Below are positions 11,640-22,455 of a stretch of DNA of 64,000 bases, one piece after another (position 1 is the stretch's first letter; every line of letters starts with the position of its first letter). The notes beneath the pieces were generated by a model, which made no database searches, was not told the origin of the DNA, and saw only the letters and a list, made by a program, of their open reading frames with translations. Source of the DNA: Pseudocercospora fijiensis CIRAD86 (taxonomy: Eukaryota; Ascomycota; Dothideomycetes; Mycosphaerellales; Mycosphaerellaceae); contig NW_006921532.1 of NCBI RefSeq assembly GCF_000340215.1, forward strand, positions 2,645,337 through 2,709,336, given 5' to 3'. A program made the position numbers and the translations under genes.

Positions 11640-12050
11640 TCTCGAAGTTATCCTAAAGCTGTATTAATGCTGCATTATTCTTAACTTAGACTTATTTTTA
11701 AACTAATACTATTTTACGAGCCGGTCTATAGTTAACTATTATTCTAGAACTATTAAAAATTTACTTTATACCTAAACCTATATTAATAATTCCTATAGTT
11801 TTTTTTTAAAAAAAAACTATCGTAGACTCTAAAGAAAAGTTTCTAGCAATTTAGTATCCTAAGCATATTTGCAATATACCCTAAACTATCTAGAATCTAT
11901 TTAAAAATCTAACTAAAATAGGAGAAGATACTAGAGATAAATTTATATAGACCTATTTACTACGATATATTTAAAATCTGTTTCAAACTTGCCGGAATTG
12001 AAAATTTATCTCGAATCTATCTAGAAAGTATTAAGAAAATCGGTAGCGAG
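11640..12050. repeat. AT-rich, RIP-like degenerate island
   Basis: About 410 bp of very AT-rich DNA (runs such as TTTAAAAATC, TATTAATAAT) with abrupt borders, no open frame and many TpA steps. It resembles repeat DNA after repeat-induced point mutation. No transposase can be read. It contains the palindrome listed next. Confidence 0.7.
11795..11820. repeat. Perfect 26-bp palindrome
   Basis: The sequence is ATAG, nine T, nine A, CTAT, with perfect two-fold symmetry and no spacer. It lies inside the AT-rich island. It could form a cruciform or hairpin, or be a remnant of a terminal inverted repeat pair. Confidence 0.9.
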
Positions 12051-12466
12051 CACCGTAGGCCCATTTATAGAATAGCAGTCGGCTCTCTTCTCTCATTCGT
12101 CCAGTCCAGCGTTCTTCACATGGCACGGCTCGACCTTTTTCGAGCTCCGTCCATCAAAGTTTCCGCACATTCGAGACCGAAAGAATAGTAACGGCGCGCG
12201 ATGGAGCTAATCAAGACCAAGAAGAATCGAAGATTTTTTTTCATTAGGGTGTACGCCTGGCGCAAGCCCTCCTGCGTCTTGCAGCGATCAAAGGCAGGTA
12301 CATCTATCTTCTTCCATCATCATCATCATCCTCAGATTTCTTTTGTAGGTGGGCTGCTTCAAAGGTGGTACTTAAAAAAGAATCCTCGCCAGCTGGCTGA
12401 CAGCTCGCCTGGCTTATCTCTTTGGTGTTCTTCCTCTTCCATGCTGCCCACGGACGCGCCGCGACG

Positions 12467-13802
12467 ATGTATGACTACAATGGCTTCGCTACCACCACGG
12501 AAACCGATCACAGGCCTTGGATATGGGTTGCGAGCCTGCTGGCGATGATATATAGCTTGCTATGTCTGGCAGCAAGATTTACTGGAAAATGGGACCTCCT
12601 ATGGTGGGATGATGTGGTTTTGAGCTCTGGCTATTTGGCGGCCATTGTGCATTGGGGATTGCTGTTCCAGGGGTTAATAGATGGAGTGGGACTTTCTTCA
12701 CTCGTTCTCTCGAGCTCGGAGTTGGACAATGCAGCCAGCGTAAGACCGGTTCACCACTTAAGTATAAGCTCGAGGCGTCTGCATGGCGACTGTGCGCATG
12801 TTCAGTTACTCGCTGACTGATGGTCATAGCTGTACTTCGGATCACGAATCCCATACTTCCTGGCGCATTGCTTAGCCAAGCTGTCAATGCTCATCTTTAC
12901 TCGGCGCATATTCGCGGGAGATTTCTACAGGTGGGCAAACTGCAATCTCACTACGAAGGATCATTTGCCAATGCAGTGTGAAGGGAGAACATCTTCTTCG
13001 GCGCCTCGTATGGCTTCGCCATCCTCTACGGCGTGCTAGCCATCTTGCTAAGCTCTGCCGGCTGTCAACCCACTGAAACACTTGCGCCAAGGACCGACGC
13101 GGTTTGCAATGCCAACGTGAGCAAGGCCGTTGTCATACCTTCTCTACGCTACACACATGCTAATTGATTGTTCAGACTGCGAGATGGGCTATCATCACCT
13201 TATTCGACGGCCTCACCGAGCTCATCATCCTAGCTATGCCGATCTGGTTTATCGGCAAGAACCAGCTCAAAGCCTCCAAGAAGCGCATCGTGATCTTCGT
13301 CTACAGCTTCAGGCTGGTCGTAATTGCGTTCTCGATCACCACAACAGCCTCATACTTCAACTTCCTCCACGACGGTCGAGACAGCATCGACATCTCGCCG
13401 GTTCTGGCTTGGCAAGAAGTCCTTCTAGCCTTCTCGCTAATCTCAGCCTCATTTCCATGCCTAAGGAGCTTTTTATGGGCTTTCATGTCCAGAGGTCTGA
13501 TGACCATGTACGGAAACACGACAGCATCGGCAAGCGACCCGAGATCACACACGGGAAGCATGCCGCTCCGATCGATGAACAAATCACATGTCTCGCGAAA
13601 CGAGTCAGAAGCAGGGTTGAGCACCAAAGAGGGTCGTCTGAGGCTACGCCCGGAACGAAGCGAGTACCACGTTGACATTCGAGGAGATTCCGCACGAGGA
13701 CAAAACAGATCCACGACCGACCCCAATCCGGCGAGAAGATCTGATGACTCGCACCGGATGATCATCAGCATGGAGACATCATATCGCGTGGAAAGCTCAT
13801 GA
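12467..13802 (+). CDS. Fungal rhodopsin-like (SAT4/Pth11-type) seven-helix membrane protein
   Basis: Four plus-strand exons, 12467-12739, 12830-12930, 12984-13116 and 13176-13802, give 377 residues. Every junction keeps frame: phase 0, then 2, then 0. Signatures of the fungal rhodopsin domain are an N-terminal RPWIWVASLL helix, GKWDLLWWDDVVL before helix 2, the LAKLSMLIFTRRIF helix, a Cys in the SSAGC loop, TARWAIITLFDGLTELIILAMPI and the RLVVIAFSITTTA helix. The cytosolic tail of about 110 residues is Ser/Arg-rich and disordered. Known relatives include GPCR-like surface sensors, but the ligand and even signalling by this subgroup are unknown. The second intron's acceptor is a weak AAG at 12981-12983; an alternative CAG eight bases earlier breaks the frame. 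Confidence 0.82.
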
Positions 13803-14341
13803 AAAGCTAGCCATTGCACCTTCTTTGCACCAATTTTTATAACGAGATACCCAGCGTGATCAACGCGTCAATGCCACACCTAATCTAAAACTGATGTATC
13901 AGCTTCTCTAATCTCTCGACCCGCACGCTGATGGACGCACCACGCACCACGCACGATACACAGCTCCGCTATACAGATCGAGCGATGGTTGGCACATTGT
14001 AGACAGTAGTCCAGTCTCGAGCATCGAATGCAGAGATACCGAAAGCTGTAGAAGTCCGTCGTTTGCTGCATCGTTCATCGTCAAAGAAAGTCAACAAATA
14101 CGAATGTTTGCCAATCCAAGCAAGGCTGATCTTTCAAAACTGACTGCCATTTCCGGCTTTGTATGTACAGGAATCTGTACAAATGGGTTATGAACTACAC
14201 TAATCCATCAATTCATGAGAGCCACGACAACACCCATCAATCGGCATTTTCCGTCTGTCGAAACGCCAGTCGCTAATGCATCGCGTCATTGGATATCTCG
14301 TCGCTCAACCGCAGCATTCCAGTGCAAAACAAAAACAGCTC
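13803..14341. other. Convergent intergenic region
   Basis: This is the 3' flank shared by the rhodopsin-like gene (plus) and the coiled-coil membrane protein (minus). It contains a CACGCACCACGCACC short repeat near 13932. No gene is seen. Confidence 0.45.
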
Positions 14342-15955
14342 TCAAAGCCACCCCAATCCCAACAACACATTCTTAATCTCAGTATCCTTCATACCATTCA
14401 TTCCCAAGGATCTGACTTGACTTCCTTTCTTTAATCTCTGCAGACCGATTGCCACCTTCCAGGCCTCACTCTCATCAAGCACAAAGGTGTACTTCTTGTT
14501 CTCGGTGTCTCTGGTCGTGGCTCTGAGGACGTGCAGAGGCTTTCCAGCAAGGGTTTTGGTCGCGCCATCTTCGACGAGCTTCAACGTCCAGGCCTTGACA
14601 TCCCATTCTCGTTGTGGGACGCCACGAACATCATCGTCGATGAACAGACCTTCAGTCTTGATGTGCAGGATCAGACCATCGCTTACAGGAGGCTGATTCG
14701 CGACCAATTGAGATATCGGTTTGTTGGGGAAGCTGTCGCTGAAGAGGTAGACAGCTTTGATCTGGATTTTATCAGGATCCTTCGTCGAGTAGGGTCCTCG
14801 ATGTGAAGGAGGTGGTGTGGTCCGAGCAGTACTCTGACTAGGTGCGTAGCTAGTTTCGCTGAGACCAGAGATTGATGAGGCTGATGAAGCGGTATAGACC
14901 GTCCTCTTCGGTGTGTCGTATGGTCGGTACGAGTGACCAGCTTCCGTTCCCGCCTGAGATTTTGCGGGCTTGGTTGGACTGGACTTTACACTGGCCGCTG
15001 CAGCTGCTCTTATGCGTTCCATCTTCTCCTTCTCCGCCCTTTCTCTCTCTGCCTGACGTTTCTTCTCCCATTCCACCTTCTCCTTCTCGACCTTCTCTTT
15101 CAGCTCACGTTCGGTCTTCTCCTTCTCGCGCTGCGCTTTTTCCTTCTCAAGACGCTCTCGCGCGATGCGCTCTCGTGCTTCTCGCTCTCTGGTCTCCTTC
15201 TCTCTGGCACGTGCCTGCTCCCACTTCTCTTTCTCTGCTTTGGCCTTTGCAGCCCTCTCTGCCTCTTCTCGCGCCTTTTGCGCCTCCTCGCGTTTCTTCC
15301 TAAGCTCTTCTTCCCGCTTGCGCGCTTCTTCACGCTTTCGTGTCTCCTCCCTTGCTTTCTCCCAACCGCTCTGGGCGGCACTTGGCTTGGGTGGCGGTGG
15401 AGCGGAATATTGAGGCTGTGGTTCAGGTCGAGGAGGCGGTGGAGGCGGTGGGGGTTGATGTTCTGGGTCTGGTTGAGGATTAGGAGGAGGTTGTTGTGGT
15501 GGAGGCGCTTGCCAATCAGGTGGTGGTCCGGAATACTGATGCTGATGCTGTCCTTTCGCACCAGGACCAGGTCCTCCATTCCCGCTAAACTTGAATTTCG
15601 ATCCGCTACCACTCTCACCTTGAGTCTTGCCAAATGCCCATGCTGCAACGCCGACGGCAAGGACCAGCACGACGACGCCGAGTCCTCCACCACCCTGGGC
15701 GACAACAGCTGCCCACTGCTTGATCACTGGTGTGATCAGCGTGTAGACGCCGACTGCCAGCAGGGTACATGCCACTCCTGCGAGAAAGCTATTCCGGTGC
15801 GGTTGTAGGGATGGAAGATACAGGAAACCGGAACCGGACGAGTGTGGCGGTATAATGAAGATGTCGTAGTTTCCATTGGGCAGACCAGCGCCCGGCGGTC
15901 TGGGGTTTTGCCCGTGTGGAGGCGGCGGTGGAGGAGGCGCCTCGTGGGAAGCCAT
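14342..15955 (-). CDS. Hypothetical membrane protein with Pro-rich and charged coiled-coil regions
   Basis: A single minus-strand frame of 537 residues. It opens with a poly-Pro stretch. Two hydrophobic helices follow at about residues 53-75 (NSFLAGVACTLLAVGVYTLI) and 85-110 (GGLGVVVLVLAVGVAAWAFG). After a Pro/Gln/Gly-rich linker, residues about 200-320 are a long Glu/Lys/Arg helix, predicted coiled coil. The C-terminal 150 residues look globular and conserved (KIQIKAVYLFSDSFPNKPIS ... LILHIKTEGLFIDDDVR ... VLRATTRDTENKKYTFVL) and could adopt a PH-like beta fold, which is a guess from alternating beta strands. I do not recognise a named family. Antisense frames through the charged region are composition shadows. 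Confidence 0.75.
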   Translation of the reverse strand: MASHEAPPPPPPPHGQNPRPPGAGLPNGNYDIFIIPPHSSGSGFLYLPSLQPHRNSFLAGVACTLLAVGVYTLITPVIKQWAAVVAQGGGGLGVVVLVLAVGVAAWAFGKTQGESGSGSKFKFSGNGGPGPGAKGQHQHQYSGPPPDWQAPPPQQPPPNPQPDPEHQPPPPPPPPRPEPQPQYSAPPPPKPSAAQSGWEKAREETRKREEARKREEELRKKREEAQKAREEAERAAKAKAEKEKWEQARAREKETREREARERIARERLEKEKAQREKEKTERELKEKVEKEKVEWEKKRQAERERAEKEKMERIRAAAAASVKSSPTKPAKSQAGTEAGHSYRPYDTPKRTVYTASSASSISGLSETSYAPSQSTARTTPPPSHRGPYSTKDPDKIQIKAVYLFSDSFPNKPISQLVANQPPVSDGLILHIKTEGLFIDDDVRGVPQREWDVKAWTLKLVEDGATKTLAGKPLHVLRATTRDTENKKYTFVLDESEAWKVAIGLQRLKKGSQVRSLGMNGMKDTEIKNVLLGLGWL

Positions 15956-17281
15956 GCCTACCCCCGACCTGCGAGCTCACACGGGCAACCAGGAGGCGAA
16001 CGGTGTAGTTTGTTGACGCTCACTATCGGTCGTGGTCGGGATGAAAGTTGTTGTTCGCACGTCGTCGTCGTCGTCGTCTTGGCAAGTCCATCCAATAAGT
16101 GGTTCGCCGTTCGCCGTTCGCCGTTTCCTGTCCCCTTCGTACCGCAGGAGTTGTCAACGTCGCAAGTAGACTCGATTGGATTCGCCTTGCGTTGATCTGT
16201 GCTACGCTGGCAGCGGCTGGTGAAGCATGCACGCGCCTAGCGAAAAGAGAACGAAGGCAGCAAAGTGGAAAGAAAGGCGTCGAACGCGTGCGCCAAGTGC
16301 CGGTACTGTCGTTGTCGTTGCGGAGGGTGGAGAGGTGGAGAGGTGGAGAGGTGGAGAGGTGGAGAGGAGTGTTGTCGGGAAGCTTTCCTCTGCTCTCAGA
16401 AGTTCGCGCAGGCTTCCTTGTCCACACAACGTGGGTCGGGTCGTTGCAGCGGACGGACGGCGGCTCGTCCACAATAATAGTCTGTGCGTGAGGTCCCCTC
16501 TGTTTCAGCAGACTCACTACTGCCGAACACGCTTTTATGGGGCAATAACGATTCCCTCGACTCCAGTCTCCGTCCCTTCACTCTTTCTGACCGTGAGTGG
16601 AGTGGCACGACCGTTCTACAAACTTGCAGGACTGCCTGCTAGAATATCTATCGCGAAAATAGGGATGGCGAGACGCGGCGAGCCATGCCCACGCGCACAT
16701 GGGTCGTTGTCACAACACTGAACGCTTCCATGCCCGCCCCGCCCCGCGCCAATAGGGAGGCTGCCGGGGAACAAGGCCGGAACGGTTCAATTTGCGCAGA
16801 ACGAAGTCAGTGCCAACAACCACGCCGAGTTCTTCTCATTTGTTCGCCTCCTGTGCACGACACTCCGCACTGGACTGCAGTTCATGCGCCTAGAGGAGAC
16901 GATGCAGCAGAAGCCTCACCGACAGTGTGCCACGTCGTCGGATGTCACACTACTGTTCATGCTTCGTAGCATGCATGCGTCAAGAAAAAACGCGTGCGGT
17001 GGCTGGCAGGGCAACAACGAGGTACCATGCAAGGTGACGACACACTCCTCCGCAGTGTCGGCACGCGTACCGTCGTACGATCGAGGCTTCGTCTGTATTG
17101 AGAATCTTCATGCCTTCGTTTCATTATTCTCATACATACTCCGTACAGTGACTCTTATCGCCTCGAACGTCACTTTTACTGCCGTGTGAGGATGCTGCAT
17201 GCTGAAAGGCCTCATAAGGGATCACTCTCGTGCCGTTCTTCTGGCATCATTGCCTTATCATCTTCATTCAATGCCCAGTTT
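15956..17281. other. Long intergenic region with a short GGTGGAGA tandem repeat
   Basis: About 1.3 kb between two minus-strand genes. Several short frames exist on both strands but their starts are mostly non-ATG and none shows a domain. The only structure is the 8-bp tandem repeat at 16327-16367. A CGCCGTT triplication lies at about 16107-16126. Confidence 0.45.
16327..16367 (+). repeat. 8-bp tandem repeat (GTGGAGAG)
   Basis: Five consecutive copies of GTGGAGAG. They lie in non-coding DNA upstream of the coiled-coil protein gene and far from its start. Confidence 0.9.
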
Positions 17282-17985
17282 TCAGCCCAAGCGGTTGGCA
17301 CCTGTTGCCAAACGAGCCGTGGCTGGTACAACCTCAGTCCGGTCAACAGCAGCCCAGATCGCGATAGCAGTGGAAGCAGCAGAGATCACCGCTCTGCCAA
17401 GATTGATCGTGGCCCACCTAGTAGTCTCCGTTAGCACGACAGCTGCGTCAAACCAGATCATTGATGTGGACTCACTTGTCGACCAAAGCGTGCGTGGTCT
17501 CTTCGTGCTTCAAACCACTCTCAGCCTGAGCATCCGTGATCGCAACACTAGCCAGAGACTGCGCCTTCCTCTGCAGCTTCTGGACGATCGGCTCGCTAAG
17601 CAGGAAAGTATACGGCACCAGAGACAGCAAAAGCGAGGCAGAAGCTGTGTAGAGAGTCGCGGGTAGAGTCCATTTGTCTTCACGGTAGCCGATGTAGCCA
17701 AACACACCTGCGCTGAAGATGCAAGTCACGGGGAAGATGAGCTTGTCGGCGTCGAAGATGGTCTTCCATTGCTTTGCTAGGAGAGGTGCGGGAGCCTTGA
17801 GGAGAGCTGGAGTCACGGTGCTTGCGGCGAAGGTCTTGCCTGGATACCATCTGTTAGCATGTGGTGAAAAGAGTATATGTTGATGTTCTCGTACCGGCAA
17901 GGAAACCGGAGACTGTCAAGCCAGCAACCTGGGCTATTCGCAAGCCAGAGGGCAAATTGGTCGTGTAGAAAGCTTCTGATGGCAT
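17282..17985 (-). CDS. DUF1772 (anthrone oxygenase-like) membrane protein
   Basis: Three minus-strand exons, 17895-17985, 17476-17839 and 17282-17417, are separated by introns of 55 bp (branch GCTAACAG) and 58 bp (branch TGCTAACG) and give 196 residues. Features of the DUF1772 family are visible: an N-terminal hydrophobic helix (AGLTVSGFLAGKTFAAS), two central helices (FPVTCIFSAGVFGYIGY and LYTASASLLLSLVPYTFLL), and a final helix after the Trp (WATINLGRAVISAASTAIA). Family members include small membrane proteins related to anthrone oxygenases of polyketide pathways, but no polyketide synthase or other pathway gene is nearby, so a housekeeping or unknown role is likelier. The last exon is recovered only by splicing; unspliced, the frame stops early. 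Confidence 0.83.
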
Positions 17986-19123
17986 TTTGTGATTTCACTG
18001 TTGGTGATTGTGTGATTGAGACACAGATGTTAGGAATCACGTTCGAAGGGGCAATGCAAGTTGCCCTTGCTTTCACATGTTATGACGCGCTTGCAAGGAT
18101 CTGTCCCGAAACCTGGCAGCAACGAGACATCTCACGCCATCCACGCACGTCAACACGGATCTCAACATTGTGACCCAGAGATTCAATGCTTTTAAGAAGG
18201 GGCATGCAGTACCGACATGTTCTTTAGAAGCCAACTCAAACGCTATTGTAGATACTGTGAAGAGCAAAAGTGTGACACAGAGATGAAGCCGATGCACAGA
18301 AGAGTACCTATGTAGACGAATCAAGCAATTGCCTCTGACTATTGCGATATGAACCAACGCTTTGGTCGATTCTTCTGATAAGTCCATTGAAGGTCTTGTC
18401 GATGAGTTTGCAAAGCAAGCAATGAGAGAGCTTTCGAATTGTTGCAAAAAGCTCAGTATCGTATCAGCCCTCGCAAGCCGACCTCGAGTCGCAGGTTGAT
18501 TTCAGTAGAACAGCCATCATGTCGCAAAAGCTCGCGCAGACTGCTGTCCCGGATCTGAGCCATCCACAATGCAGAGTCGAGCAAACCAAATTCGAAGAGC
18601 GAGCAGGATTGCGTTGTGCAGAACTTGAGCTGACTTTGTTGTCCTTGTCCGAAATTTTGGCGCTGGCCTGGTTTTCTTCTTCGGTGGAGCTTCATCCTCA
18701 TCGATTTCGGGATGATTTTCGTTGTGCTGATGGTTGACGTGCAGAATGCACCTTCATCAAGTAGAATCCGAGCCCACAGTCCAGCCGATGCCGCTGCATC
18801 GGTCCTTGATGATCCGCAACTTGTTCTCCGTCCTTGATCCAGGACTCGCCGCAGCGCTTCGTCCTTTTGGACTTATACCGCTGCAGCTTTAAGTATTCCG
18901 TCCAAATTGGTCGTGACGTAGAGAGAATCGAGGTTGGCTGCGCTCTGAAATCCGATTGCCTTCAGCCAGCGATGCTTCTCCACACCAGGATGCGTGAGCT
19001 TGTAGGCGTGAAATGTGTTGAGGCTGTAGTAGGCAAGACCACTTAAGGTGCAGTGAGCTCCTTGGCGTGACATTGCAGGACCATCTGCAGCAACACACAA
19101 CCCGTATAACCATAGCATCCTAT
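17986..19123. other. Long intergenic region
   Basis: About 1.1 kb between two minus-strand genes. A minus frame at 18873-19127 is open for 84 codons without an ATG start. I cannot support it as a gene. No repeat or RNA signal was found. Confidence 0.4.
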
Positions 19124-20245
19124 TCACCTCTCAAAAGCCCTCGGCGCAACAGCAACAACCACAACCAAACTCGCGATGATCAAAGCCGTAGTAACAGCAG
19201 AGACGATAACAATCGTTCCTCGACTCGCAGGAAATTTGCCTCTGATCACATAATGCTGGCTCTCAAAGTACCGATGGAAACCCAGCAGCAGAATCAGAAT
19301 CGAGATGCCCAGGAAGGTAGCACCAAGCGGCTTTCCCACTGCCCGAAGACGCGCGGTAGCAGATTGCCCAGACTGTTCGGCATCCGATACGATCGACGTG
19401 TTGAGCCGGAAGAGTTGCGTGACTGCGATACCGATACTCGCGAAAGACAGTGAGGTTCGTAGCCAGGCGAGAAATGTCCGTTCCAAAGCCAAATGGTCGC
19501 GAGCAACACTCCCCTTATTCTCCAATTCCACGCTACCATATTTGTCAACCAAAGATCGCCACCAACTTTCGTGTTCCTCCTCTTGCTGAGCATGTTGTGT
19601 CCGAGCATTATTCGCATTCGATGTACTCGCACCAGTTTCTCTCAAGCTTCCCCTCGATCTTAATGTCGATCCACTCTTCCTCTTTCTGGGTATGCCCTGG
19701 CCAGGCAAAGGATCTGGCCTGATATCATCAACCAGATTATGTTCCGCCTCTTGAATAACAGCTCCGTACCCATTCATCCTCGCCGCCGCTTTTCTCATAA
19801 TCGCAGTGTTCTCATCTGCACTACTCTCACCACCAAAGCCCTCTTCCGAATCACCTCTTCCAGAAACACTTCGAGTTCGAAAGGAATTCCTCGGACTCAA
19901 TCGTCCAGGTGAAGCGGCCATGACGGAACTATGTGTCGAATAAGTGCTATCCCGCTTAGACAAAGCTCCAATTGTGCCAGGTAAGAACGTGACAGATCTC
20001 TGTCTCTCTCTGATATCTCCTCCGGCCCTATCGTCTGAGTCCTTGACAGTATCACACGATGCAGATCCAGTGGGGAAAGGCAGTGGAATCAATGGTTTGC
20101 TGAGATTCGCCTGAGATCTCTGAGCGGGATCGCTGGGTCCTGCACGAGGAGTCGCGAGACTGTCGTCGGAATGATCGTCAGACTCGGTAGCGGATGTAGA
20201 GGTGGAGTTGCTAACAGGTGAGCATGGGAGAGGCATGTTCATCAA
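19124..20245 (-). CDS. DUF202 domain membrane protein
   Basis: A single-exon frame of 373 residues on the minus strand. The first 210 residues are Ser/Pro/Arg-rich and disordered. The C-terminal 150 residues carry the DUF202 (YidH-like) fold: a conserved ENKGSVARDHLALERTFLAW entry, the LRTSLSFASIGIAVTQLF helix, GKPLGATFLGISILILLLGF with HRYFESQHYVIRGKFPASR, and a last helix (VIVSAVTTALIIASLVVVV). In yeasts the same domain occurs in VTC complex subunits and small vacuolar proteins. The architecture here (long disordered N-terminus and DUF202 only) is common in filamentous fungi and its function is unknown. A membrane location is likely. Confidence 0.85.
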   Translation of the reverse strand: MMNMPLPCSPVSNSTSTSATESDDHSDDSLATPRAGPSDPAQRSQANLSKPLIPLPFPTGSASCDTVKDSDDRAGGDIRERQRSVTFLPGTIGALSKRDSTYSTHSSVMAASPGRLSPRNSFRTRSVSGRGDSEEGFGGESSADENTAIMRKAAARMNGYGAVIQEAEHNLVDDIRPDPLPGQGIPRKRKSGSTLRSRGSLRETGASTSNANNARTQHAQQEEEHESWWRSLVDKYGSVELENKGSVARDHLALERTFLAWLRTSLSFASIGIAVTQLFRLNTSIVSDAEQSGQSATARLRAVGKPLGATFLGISILILLLGFHRYFESQHYVIRGKFPASRGTIVIVSAVTTALIIASLVVVVAVAPRAFER

Positions 20246-21089
20246 ATACTGGTAGCCGGAGCTGATGGAGGACTAAGGAAAGCTTATTCTCTCGCTGGCT
20301 CCAGGTATTATGGATACCGCGTGGTTTGCGTGATTTTCGATTGTGTTCGAGCACTAGGTGAGATCTGGTCAGGAACTGTCGATCTCGAGGCTGCGTGGCC
20401 GGGTCACACGATCTATGAGTGAGACAACTGTGTATTGTGAAGCTCAGAATATGGGGAACAGCCGGCACCAAGGACAAGACGTGCTGATCAGGCACATGTC
20501 GGCACCTGTTAGAGCAGGGCATAACTCACTGTGGTTTAACGATTAACGAGAGCGCGATCAGACCAGTTCACCGCCAGACAGGGAGTGGGGAGGGGAAGCC
20601 AGCCAAGGGAACAGCCCTATCCCCACTCAGACCAGTAACAACAAAGGGTGTTCGAGCAGGAATCGCTAACATTCTCGTCTGGTCTCGAGATAGGGAACAG
20701 CCAAGGGCCTGCTTGCTTGCTTGCCCGCAGGATCTCGGTCATGTGCAAGAGCACGCCCAGAAAAGAGAGAAGCATTGCGTTGAACAGAGAAACATCTTGT
20801 GTTCTCAAGTACGAACTTCGCAGGAAGAATTAGAGGCCGTAAGAAGCAAACCGCAAGAGAGGTATCACTCGTCCCAAACACTGAACGCCCTGAGCAGCCG
20901 CGCCACCAGCACTCGAGGGCCATGCTCACCAAAGTACAACAGGCGCCTTGCAGCCCATTCTCACATCCGTACACCTTACAGAAACGCCAGTATGCCACCG
21001 TTCATCCGACATATACAAATCCCATAACGCCGCCCATGATTCATTTCTGCGCTTCAATGTGTATATTCATTCTTGAAGGGTCGTTGACT
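20246..21089. other. Intergenic region
   Basis: The 5' flank of the DUF202 gene and the 3' flank of MAF1, both minus. It includes a GCTTGCTTGCTTGCC run at about 20710. Nothing else is supported. Confidence 0.45.
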
Positions 21090-22455
21090 TCAAGCTTCAA
21101 CCTCCATAGCCGCACCAATCTCTTCGCTGACGGCTCTGACACGGTGCGGCTCGCGCCACATCTCATCAATAGTGTCGTCGTAGTTATTGTACTCGTCCGA
21201 CTCCTCGTCGATGACATAGTCCTCATATCTTCCGTTTACGATGTCGCTTCGAATCTCATCAAGGTCCATGTAGGGCACTTCGACTTCATCGTCGCCAGGT
21301 TCAACGATCACCATCTCGTCGTCGTCGTCTTCGCCATAGCTCACGGTATCTATACTTCTAGATAGAAGATCTGAGCTAAGCCAGAAGCTAGCACGTTTTC
21401 CAGCACCCTCGCCAACAGATATGCTGGACACTTTCCTGTGGACCGGCTTCGGCTTCTGGACGCTGAGCGCCGCTTGGACGGGCGAATGAGATATCACGCT
21501 GAAGCCACGAAGGTAGAGGTAGCACACACGCTTCCTCTCCTTGCTGAAGAAGAAATAGTGCATACTCCATATGGCTCCTTCGTCGCCGTCGAACGGATCA
21601 TCATCCGGGACGTAGGAGTATCTTTCGCATTGACGAAGATTCATCTCCTTATCAAGGAGCTTCCACATGTTTTGATTCCAGACCTCGCTCATCAGGCTAG
21701 TGCCTGGTGCCGAGCTCGATAAAGACGACGGCGGAGACAGATGATGCATAGCCGAAGTCTGCCGGGGCCGCAAGTGCTGGAGCGTGGTGTCTATCTTGTG
21801 CATAATGCTACGCAGACTGCGCTCCTTGCGGAAATCAGAAGGCCGTAGTATATGCGAGAAATCGTAGTCCGGATGCGACGCATTTAGCGTAGCTATCATG
21901 TAAGCAAAAGCTCTCCGCGAAGTAGTCTGACTTAGAGATCCGAACGGTGAGGCGCGTGAGAGATCAATCTCTGGCACCGGCTCCGCGGTACGGCTGCGGC
22001 TCTGTCTTCGACTGCCAGCACCGTCGCTGCGCCTGCCATCTTCACTCCGAGTCCGATACGGCGGACTGAGAGACGCGCTCAGTCTTACAAGTGACGCATA
22101 TTGTGATTCCAGGCTGTTCTCGATGGTCTCGTAAAATTTCTTATCGTCTCTGGTAGCCTTAATAGAATAGATGTCGCATCCTCCAACGACGTGACAATCT
22201 GGCGTCGAGAAATTCAGCGCATTCAAAACCGGGTAGATGTCCGGTATATTGAGATACTGCAAAATGTCAGCAAATCGCAGCTATATTATATTTCGGGGAC
22301 CAGCTGCTACGAATGCGCCCAACGGAAACCTGCTCAAGCCGAATGCAGCCTTGCAGGTGATCTGATGTTGCGTCTCTCAAACAAATCTCACAGAGCGCAT
22401 ACACCAGTTCCGTCGAGCGGATTCACGACGCTGTATCATTTCCACGCACCTTCAT
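21090..22455 (-). CDS. MAF1: RNA polymerase III repressor MAF1
   Basis: The coding sequence is a 6-base first exon (ATGAAG, 22450-22455), a 193-bp intron (donor GTGCGT, branch TTTGCTGAC, acceptor TTGCAG) and a second exon 21090-22256, giving 390 residues. The N-terminus then reads MKYLNIPDIYPVLNALNF followed by TPDCHVVGGCDIYSIKA, the Maf1 A box. Later SEVWNQNMWKLLDKEM with SYVPDDDPF and the FFFSKERKRVCYLYL segment correspond to the B and C boxes. A Ser/Arg-rich linker at about 68-95 is a plausible phosphoregulatory region, and the tail is very acidic. Maf1 shuttles between cytosol and nucleus and represses Pol III when TOR/PKA signalling drops. A frame ending exactly at this start is described separately. 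Confidence 0.92.

Larger units (their letters stand above)
10877..12466. other. Intergenic region with AT-rich relic
   Basis: About 760 bp of ordinary sequence upstream of the permease leads into a sharply AT-rich block (separate entry). Near 12050 base composition becomes normal again, just before the next plus-strand gene. A CAT run (CATCATCATCATCATC) lies at about 12315. No gene is supported. Confidence 0.5.

Noticed and set aside
14933..15808. 291-codon plus frame antisense to the coiled-coil membrane protein
   Set aside because: It is Leu/Trp/Arg-rich because it mirrors Glu/Lys/Pro codons of the real gene, so it is a composition shadow.
16227..16721. Overlapping frames on both strands around the GTGGAGAG repeat
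   Set aside because: They depend on the repeat and show no domain or splice context.
18873..19127. 84-codon minus frame near the DUF202 gene 3' end
   Set aside because: It starts with GTG and has no ATG in a plausible place. It looks mildly protein-like but has no recognisable family.
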